Shown here in pieces: positions 58,916 to 64,000 of a stretch of 64,000 bases of DNA. Numbering within the stretch: the first letter of the stretch is position 1; the number at the start of each line of letters is the position of its first letter. This DNA comes from Malus domestica (lineage: Eukaryota > Streptophyta > Magnoliopsida > Rosales > Rosaceae): positions 5,613,501 to 5,677,500 of the forward strand of contig NC_091677.1 of NCBI RefSeq assembly GCF_042453785.1, given 5' to 3'. The translations under genes and the position numbers were made by a program. The notes under the pieces were generated by a model. That model was not told where the DNA came from, did no database searches, and saw only the letters and a list, made by a program, of their open reading frames with translations.

Positions 58916-59926
58916 CATTTTGGTGCGGTTTTGAGTGAAACCAAAAGCAAAACGGCAAGTTTTCGCGATTTGGTTCGGTGCAGATTTGAGGCTAAAACCG
59001 AATTGAAACCAAACTATTTGGTTCGGTTCGGTTTGGTTTTAAATGGTTTTGGTGCGGTTTTATTGTTTGAAAAATGTATTATGGTTACCTAGTTGTATCT
59101 CATTTCATTTTCTTTTGATATACACTTCAATTCTCTTCCACGGTAGAACTTTTCTTTTATAGTTTACTTGAAATTTCTGCACAAACAAGAGTAACCATGT
59201 CTAGAAAATCTTTCACAATAACAAACAGCTGAAATGGTGCAGCTCCTTTGTCTCTCGAAGCTCCTGCTTGGTAGTACTCGGTTGTTTCCCTCACAAGCTC
59301 CATAACCCTAGTTTGCTCTTCTCTCACCACCGTGATCTCCGCCTCACATTCCTCCAAAAACCCCTTCATTTCTCTTGCAAACCCTCCTCTATCGGCATTG
59401 CCACTCTCTGCCAAAAGCTTCTTGATTTCGCTGACACGGTTGCTTAGAGCAGAGCACATGTGGATGAAGTTGTCATACTCTATGGATGCTGCTAGTTGAA
59501 TGCTCAATCCTTCTAGCTTCGACGACCCTTGGATTAAGTATTCTTTTCTTCGCTCTTCAGTGGTTAGATTATTTGAATTCAGTGTACTAGTTTGGCTTCT
59601 TTGACTAGTGTTTCTTCTAAAGATACGGTTTTGATTTATCACGAAACATTTTCCCGCAGATTTAACTAAATATATGAACTCAATGAAATAATCAATTAGA
59701 ATTTAACATTTAATAAATTTATGCGGTTTCGGTTTCGGTTCGGTTTCAGATGGCCGGAATCAAAACCAAACCGTTTTTCTTTCATTCGGTTTGGTTTCAA
59801 ACCAAAACCGTTTTGAAACCGCAAAACCGTTTTGAAACCGCAAAACCAAACCGTTAAGTGCAGTTAGATTTGATTCGTGTTTCGGTTTTGGTTTTCAGGT
59901 TCAAGTGCTCACTCCTAGTTTACAAT
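58916..59926. mobile_element. Decayed hAT-like element carrying a formin fragment
   Basis: Both ends are rich in 'cggtttggtttt' and its complement (58916-59075 and 59722-59900), as in many plant hAT elements. The right end reads, inverted, TAGGAGTGAGCA, a typical hAT terminus. The matching left terminus is missing, apparently lost at the MITE boundary near 58910. Between the ends lies an open FH2 fragment, so this looks like transposon capture of a host exon. Confidence 0.55.
59157..59642 (-). pseudogene. Formin FH2-domain fragment (161 codons)
   Basis: Minus-strand open frame. Motifs typical of the C-terminal FH2 region of plant formins: 'EMKGFLEECEAEITVVREEQ', 'VMELVRETTEYYQAGASRDK' and 'FQLFVIVKDFLDMVTLVC'. 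Formins nucleate and cap actin; here the FH1 domain and most of FH2, including the dimer lasso, are absent, so no formin activity is expected. It is framed by 'cggttt'-rich transposon ends. It is open over the whole length and ends in TAA at 59159-59157, so capture may be recent, or a short peptide may be made. The N-terminal 30 residues do not match formins and may be intron-derived. Confidence 0.75.
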
Positions 59927-60079
59927 AAAACAAGAGTCAAGACCACACCATAAGTCATATGTTTGCTTGTCTTTGAAGCATTCTAAAATCCCCACCTTGT
60001 CACTGGTATCCCTTCCTTCAAATCCAAGTACTTTTGGATATCTTGCAAGGAGTCATGTGGGGATTCCAAATTTCCCACA

Positions 60080-60087
60080 TATATAAA
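60080..60087 (+). promoter_or_regulatory. TATA box of the GH81 gene
   Basis: tatataaa about 100 bp upstream of the start codon at 60189, in a suitable position for a leader of about 75 nt. Confidence 0.6.
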
Positions 60088-60188
60088 CCAGAGTTCTTCC
60101 TCCTTGTTTGCTAACTGACCGCTAAAAAACGCCCACCATTTCCTCCTGGCTTCCCCTCTTAACTAACTTATTGTCATTACCAAATCCA

Positions 60189-62402
60189 ATGTTGAAAAAG
60201 GTGAGAAGAAAAGTCAAAACCTTAATCACCAAGAGTTTCAAAAAACGCAAGAAAGATCCCTATAAACCGGCACCCCCTCCTCCATCTTCATTTCCATCAC
60301 CACCCCCTCCCGAAGAACCCCAAACTATGTCGCCACCGCCGCAGCAAACTCTCAGGCCACCCGCCACCGCCGGCCCATTCCTTTTCCCCCAAACCCAATC
60401 CACCGTGCTCCCCGACCCTTCCAACTTCTTCTCCCCAAACCTCCTCTCCTCCCCTCTCCCCACCAACTCCTTCTTCCAAAACTTCGCCCTCAAAAACGGC
60501 GAGCAATCGGAATACTTCCACCCCTACGCCGTTAAATCCTCCTCCGCCGCCCTAACCATCTGCTACCCATCTCGCTTCTCCACCTCCGCCTTCATATATC
60601 AAGTCTTCATCGCCGATCTCGCCATCTCCGCGGCCCAAAAGCCCGATTCCCCACAACCCCACAAAATCTCCTCCTTCAACGACCTCAGCATCACATTGGA
60701 TTTCCCCTCCTCCAACCTCCGCTTCTTCCTCGTCCGCGGCAGCCCATTCATCACCTGCTCTGTTTCCAACTCAACCTCTCTTTCAATCTCCACCATCCAC
60801 GCAATCCTCTCGTGTGAATCAAACGGCTCAAAGACCAAATACACCATCAAGCTCAACAGCAACCAGACATGGCTCGTATACACTTCCTCCCCGATCGATT
60901 TGACAACCAGCGGCCTTTCGTTGATCACCTCCAATGGGTTTTCTGGGATTGTTCGGATTGCGATATTGCCGGATTCGAACCCGAAATTCGAGGCGAGCCT
61001 TGACCGGTTCAGTTCTTGCTACCCTGTTTCCGGAGAAGCGGTTTTCACAAAGCCGTTTGTTTTGGAGTACAGATGGGAGAAGAAAGGATGGGGCGATTTG
61101 CTTATGCTTGCTCATCCTCTGCACCTCCAGCTTCTCTCCGGCGAGGATTCTCACGTCACTGTTTTGGAGGATTTCAAGTTCAAGAGCATTGATGGGGACC
61201 TTGTTGGTGTTGTTGGCGATTCGTGGGCGCTGAAACCCGACCCTGTTTCGATCACCTGGCATTCGAGTCAAGGAGTTAGGGAACATTCGTATGAGGAAAT
61301 TGTTTCTGCGCTTGTTAAAGATGTTGGGGATCTGAATTCGAGTGGGATAGCTACAACGTCTTCGTATTTTTATGGGAAATTGATCGCGAGGGCGGCGAGG
61401 CTGGCTTTGATTGCTGAGGAGGTGGCTTATCTGGATGTGATTCCGGCGATTAGGAAGTTCTTGAAGGAAACGATTGAGCCGTGGTTGGACGGAACTTTCC
61501 CGGGAAATGGTTTCTTGTATGATAAGATTTGGGGTGGCATTGTCACGAAACAAGGGGCAACTGATTCGGGTGCAGATTTCGGGTTTGGAGTGTACAATGA
61601 TCACCATTATCATCTGGGCTACTTTGTTTATGGGATTTCAGTGCTTGCGAAAATTGATCCTGCTTGGGGGAGGAAGTATCGGGCTAAAGCGTATTCGCTC
61701 GCTTTTGATTATATGACGGTAGGCAGGCGATCACATTCGCATTATCCGCGCTTGAGGTGCTTTGATTTTTACAAATTGCACTCGTGGGCAGGCGGGTTAA
61801 CTGAGTTTGCGGATGGTCGTAATCAGGAGAGCACGAGTGAGGCAGTGAATGCCTACTATTCAGCTGCTTTGTTGGGATTAGCTTATGGAGACACGCATCT
61901 TGTGGCCACTGGATCACTGCTTGCAGCTTTGGAGATTCAGGCGGCGCAAATGTGGTGGCACGTAAAAGAGGGAGGTAACATGTACGAGGAGGATTTCACA
62001 AGGGAAAATCGTGTGGTTGGAATGGTATGGAATAACAAGAGGGACAGCGGACTTTGGTTCGCTCCCCCGGAGTGGAAAGAGTGCAGGCTTGGAATTCAGT
62101 TGCTACCGCTATTGCCGATCACCGAGGCCTTGTTTTCAGATGTTGGCTTTGTTAAGGATCTTGTGAAATGGACACTACCGGCTTTGAGTAGGGAGGGAGT
62201 TGGGGAAGGATGGAAAGGATTTGTCTATTCCTTGGAAGGGATTTACGACAAAGAACTCGCTTTGGGGAAGATAAGGAATTTGAATGGTTACGATGATGGT
62301 AACTCGCTTACTAATCTTCTGTGGTGGATCCACAGCAGAGGAGAGGCAGGAGCGGAATTCGGACTTGGACACAACGTTTGTTGGTCTAGGCACTATCATT
62401 AA
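60189..62402 (+). CDS. Endo-1,3(4)-beta-glucanase, GH81 family (737 aa, single exon)
   Basis: ATG at 60189 (MLKKVRRKVKTLITK) to the stop at 62402; the family's usual plant length is 650-750 aa. A basic N-terminus and Pro-rich stretch (about 25-60) are followed by the beta-sandwich domain opening 'TNSFFQNFALKNGEQSEYFH'. The catalytic (alpha/alpha)6 domain has 'FGVYNDHHYHLGYFVYG' (Asp-rich loop), 'LHSWAGGLTEFADGRNQEST' and 'SEAVNAYYSAALLGLAYGD', which hold the acid/base residues. There is no clear signal peptide, as in several plant GH81 proteins. It hydrolyses 1,3-beta-glucan such as callose or fungal/oomycete wall glucan; in legumes a member is a glucan-elicitor-binding protein. The C-terminal region is copied in the fragment at 56995. 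No stop or frameshift. Confidence 0.93.
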   Translation: MLKKVRRKVKTLITKSFKKRKKDPYKPAPPPPSSFPSPPPPEEPQTMSPPPQQTLRPPATAGPFLFPQTQSTVLPDPSNFFSPNLLSSPLPTNSFFQNFALKNGEQSEYFHPYAVKSSSAALTICYPSRFSTSAFIYQVFIADLAISAAQKPDSPQPHKISSFNDLSITLDFPSSNLRFFLVRGSPFITCSVSNSTSLSISTIHAILSCESNGSKTKYTIKLNSNQTWLVYTSSPIDLTTSGLSLITSNGFSGIVRIAILPDSNPKFEASLDRFSSCYPVSGEAVFTKPFVLEYRWEKKGWGDLLMLAHPLHLQLLSGEDSHVTVLEDFKFKSIDGDLVGVVGDSWALKPDPVSITWHSSQGVREHSYEEIVSALVKDVGDLNSSGIATTSSYFYGKLIARAARLALIAEEVAYLDVIPAIRKFLKETIEPWLDGTFPGNGFLYDKIWGGIVTKQGATDSGADFGFGVYNDHHYHLGYFVYGISVLAKIDPAWGRKYRAKAYSLAFDYMTVGRRSHSHYPRLRCFDFYKLHSWAGGLTEFADGRNQESTSEAVNAYYSAALLGLAYGDTHLVATGSLLAALEIQAAQMWWHVKEGGNMYEEDFTRENRVVGMVWNNKRDSGLWFAPPEWKECRLGIQLLPLLPITEALFSDVGFVKDLVKWTLPALSREGVGEGWKGFVYSLEGIYDKELALGKIRNLNGYDDGNSLTNLLWWIHSRGEAGAEFGLGHNVCWSRHYH

Positions 62403-62831
62403 ATTTCGTTGCACTATACTTTACGATTGTGATTTCGTTCTCCGTTGTATTTACTGTCATGTTTTGATTGACGTAGATTTGTCTTTCTACAGAATTGCGA
62501 GCTTTCTATCTATTTCGATCCGTTGTATTTACCTGTTATTGTTGAAACCATCTGCTTTTCTGAAATATATCACATTTTATATGACTCTCACGTCGAAAAA
62601 ACATTGACACAACGAGGGGAGGTCTCGAATTCTGAAATTTTAAACGTTCACAACAACGTTTTATTTCACAGCATGAACAGAACCGAAGCGGAATGCCATT
62701 GGAAACTCACTGAGCCTGAACAAGGTCTCGGATGAGAAATCGCCCTACAAACGCCACACTAACCAATTCTTCGCCGTTACGCACTTGATTACATAGTTGA
62801 GCAGTAAGGTCACACAAACGCCTGACGAGAA

Positions 62832-63125
62832 TCAAGACCTGACTACGATAAAAAATGCAGACCAGAATAAGAACATAATAATAAAAAAGAACCAGAATTC
62901 TTCATTGAGTGAGAAGTCATCTTCCGAATCCTGGTCATCTTCCGAATCCGAGTCATCTTCTGAACCTTGGTCATCCTCCATGCCTCCTAACACTGCTCTA
63001 GCTCCATCCCTTGGCTCCTGAAGTTGGGCTATTTGTTCTTCAACTTGGCGAATGAAAGCAATCAGTGCTCTGCGCACTTCAAGACTCAATGGTAAGTCAT
63101 CTTCCGAAGCTCGGCATCGACACAT
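62832..63125 (-). CDS. Small acidic protein with C-terminal membrane segment (97 aa)
   Basis: Minus-strand frame with MCRCRASEDDLPLSLEVRRA as likely start (63125), a helix 'LIAFIRQVEEQIAQLQEPRD', an acidic repeat (DDQGSEDDSDSEDDQDSEDD) and a hydrophobic end 'FWFFFIIMFLFWSAFFIVV'. A 3' splice site (catgccag) lies just upstream, at about 63151, and a GT donor (gaggtacgc) follows a CT-rich exon at about 63543-63660, so the gene seems to have a 5'-UTR exon. I do not recognise a family; a tail-anchored membrane protein is the simplest reading. If translation starts upstream at 63203, 26 residues would be added. Confidence 0.5.
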   Translation of the reverse strand: MCRCRASEDDLPLSLEVRRALIAFIRQVEEQIAQLQEPRDGARAVLGGMEDDQGSEDDSDSEDDQDSEDDFSLNEEFWFFFIIMFLFWSAFFIVVRS

Positions 63126-63294
63126 TTTGATTATTTCTGGTGGCTCCTGGCATGATATAAAATGTTTATGAGAAAGCAGACGGTATCGCCATCCATCGTA
63201 CAATATATGTCAAAAACAACTACTGAAAACTGTAGATTTAACGCGAAATGATGTCGGAAGAGGAGGCATTCCATTGAATCGCTCATCCATCTCG

Positions 63295-63305
<11 letters not shown>

Positions 63306-63325
<20 letters not shown>

Positions 63326-63327
63326 GT
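63306..63327. repeat. (AT)n microsatellite
   Basis: About 22 bp of AT repeats preceded by 'cacacacatacat', within the presumed intron of the small minus-strand gene. Confidence 0.8.
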
Positions 63328-63679
63328 TCATTTTTCCCTCTGGTGGACTGCATTGTTCATATTTTGGGCTCATTTTTTCCTTGGGACATTTTCTCAGCAA
63401 CCAAGCAAACAGAACACCGCGAACGTAAATTTGACATTCAACGAAAACAAACGAGAAACCGTATATCAAATTCGAAAGCAGATTACATAAAATGAGGTCG
63501 AAATTAGTGAATTAGATGACGGAGGAAGAAGAAGGGCGTACCTCAGCTGAGAAATCGGAGTTGGATTTGGAGAGAGGGAGAGGGAGGGGGAGAGGAAGAA
63601 ATTTGAAGTGCGCGCGTTTACGGACGCGGTTTGTGCCGTTGGGAATGGGATTCCGCAGCCATTTGGGTCATTAGCTGCG

Positions 63680-64000
63680 GGTTTATTTGAAACAAAATAT
63701 GTTTGTGAAGATGGCCCAAAACGATAATTGGGTTACAAATTTGTTGGAGCCTAGGAGGAGTCCAATACTGCTAAAGCCCATTTTTCCATTAGGGGAAATT
63801 TCTCCTTATTAGTTAATTTTATAGTGTTCTCGAGAGTATATTTAAGTTAAGTCAAACAATGATTAACCATATTCAAATATTGAACTCGTCGTTTATAAAC
63901 CGAACCTGAGACCTCCCTAAAGAATGGAATACCATTAATAGGTAGTGCTAGTTGTAGAAAGCTTTTGAAAATGTCATATTCCAATGTTTCTATTATTCTA
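63680..64000 (-). repeat. Intergenic edge with possible SINE
   Basis: 63840-63960 read on the minus strand has 'taatggtattcca' (A-box-like) and 'ctcaggttcggttta' (B-box-like), resembling the SINE at 18436. The remainder is featureless. Confidence 0.35.

Noticed and set aside
60171-60188. Longer GH81 start at TTG 60171
   Set aside because: Not an ATG; first ATG is 60189 and fits the leader.

Overview
This is nuclear DNA of a woody dicot. Evidence: GT-AG introns in several genes, plant-only families (TIR-NBS-LRR, TBL/PMR5-type O-acetyltransferase, GH81 glucanase, plant formin fragment), AT-rich spacers, a Cassandra LTR and many small TIR elements. The Cassandra LTR and repeat types resemble those of Rosaceae (apple/pear/Prunus), but that placement is inference.

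Layout. 1-2636: 3' part of a RING-finger gene (+), probably of the BRCT-RING type. 2.6-20 kb: repeat-rich DNA with one small conserved-looking gene (6589-6789, -), a solo Cassandra LTR carrying a 5S rRNA-like segment, four hAT-type insertions, several MITE families, and an apparently perfect 3,373-bp tandem duplication (11231-14603 / 14604-17976). 20.2-29.2 kb: two tandem TBL genes (+), separated by two long-TIR elements. 30.3-31.7 kb: truncated pseudogene (-) of a coiled-coil, tail-anchored membrane protein. 32.3-38.5 kb: TIR-NBS-LRR resistance gene (+) whose second exon is broken by a 1.68-kb hAT-like element related to the one in the tandem duplication. 39.3-54.8 kb: apparently intact coiled-coil tail-anchored gene (-, six exons, 344 aa) with a 13.27-kb Ty3/gypsy Tat-lineage retrotransposon in its fourth intron. 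57.0-57.3 kb: GH81 pseudogene fragment. 58.9-59.9 kb: formin FH2 fragment inside a decayed hAT-like element. 60.2-62.4 kb: intact single-exon GH81 endo-1,3-beta-glucanase (+). 62.8-63.7 kb: small acidic membrane-tailed protein gene (-).

The most unusual object is the retrotransposon. It has two RNase H domains and a spliced antisense ORF after pol. Its 3' half (part of RNase H, integrase, antisense ORF) also exists as a second, inverted copy about 2.8 kb long, separated by about 230 bp of SINE-like spacer. Read-through transcription would give a long hairpin RNA inside the intron of a host gene. The cell-wall genes (two TBL, GH81) and the TNL are neighbours only; nothing shows that they act as one pathway.
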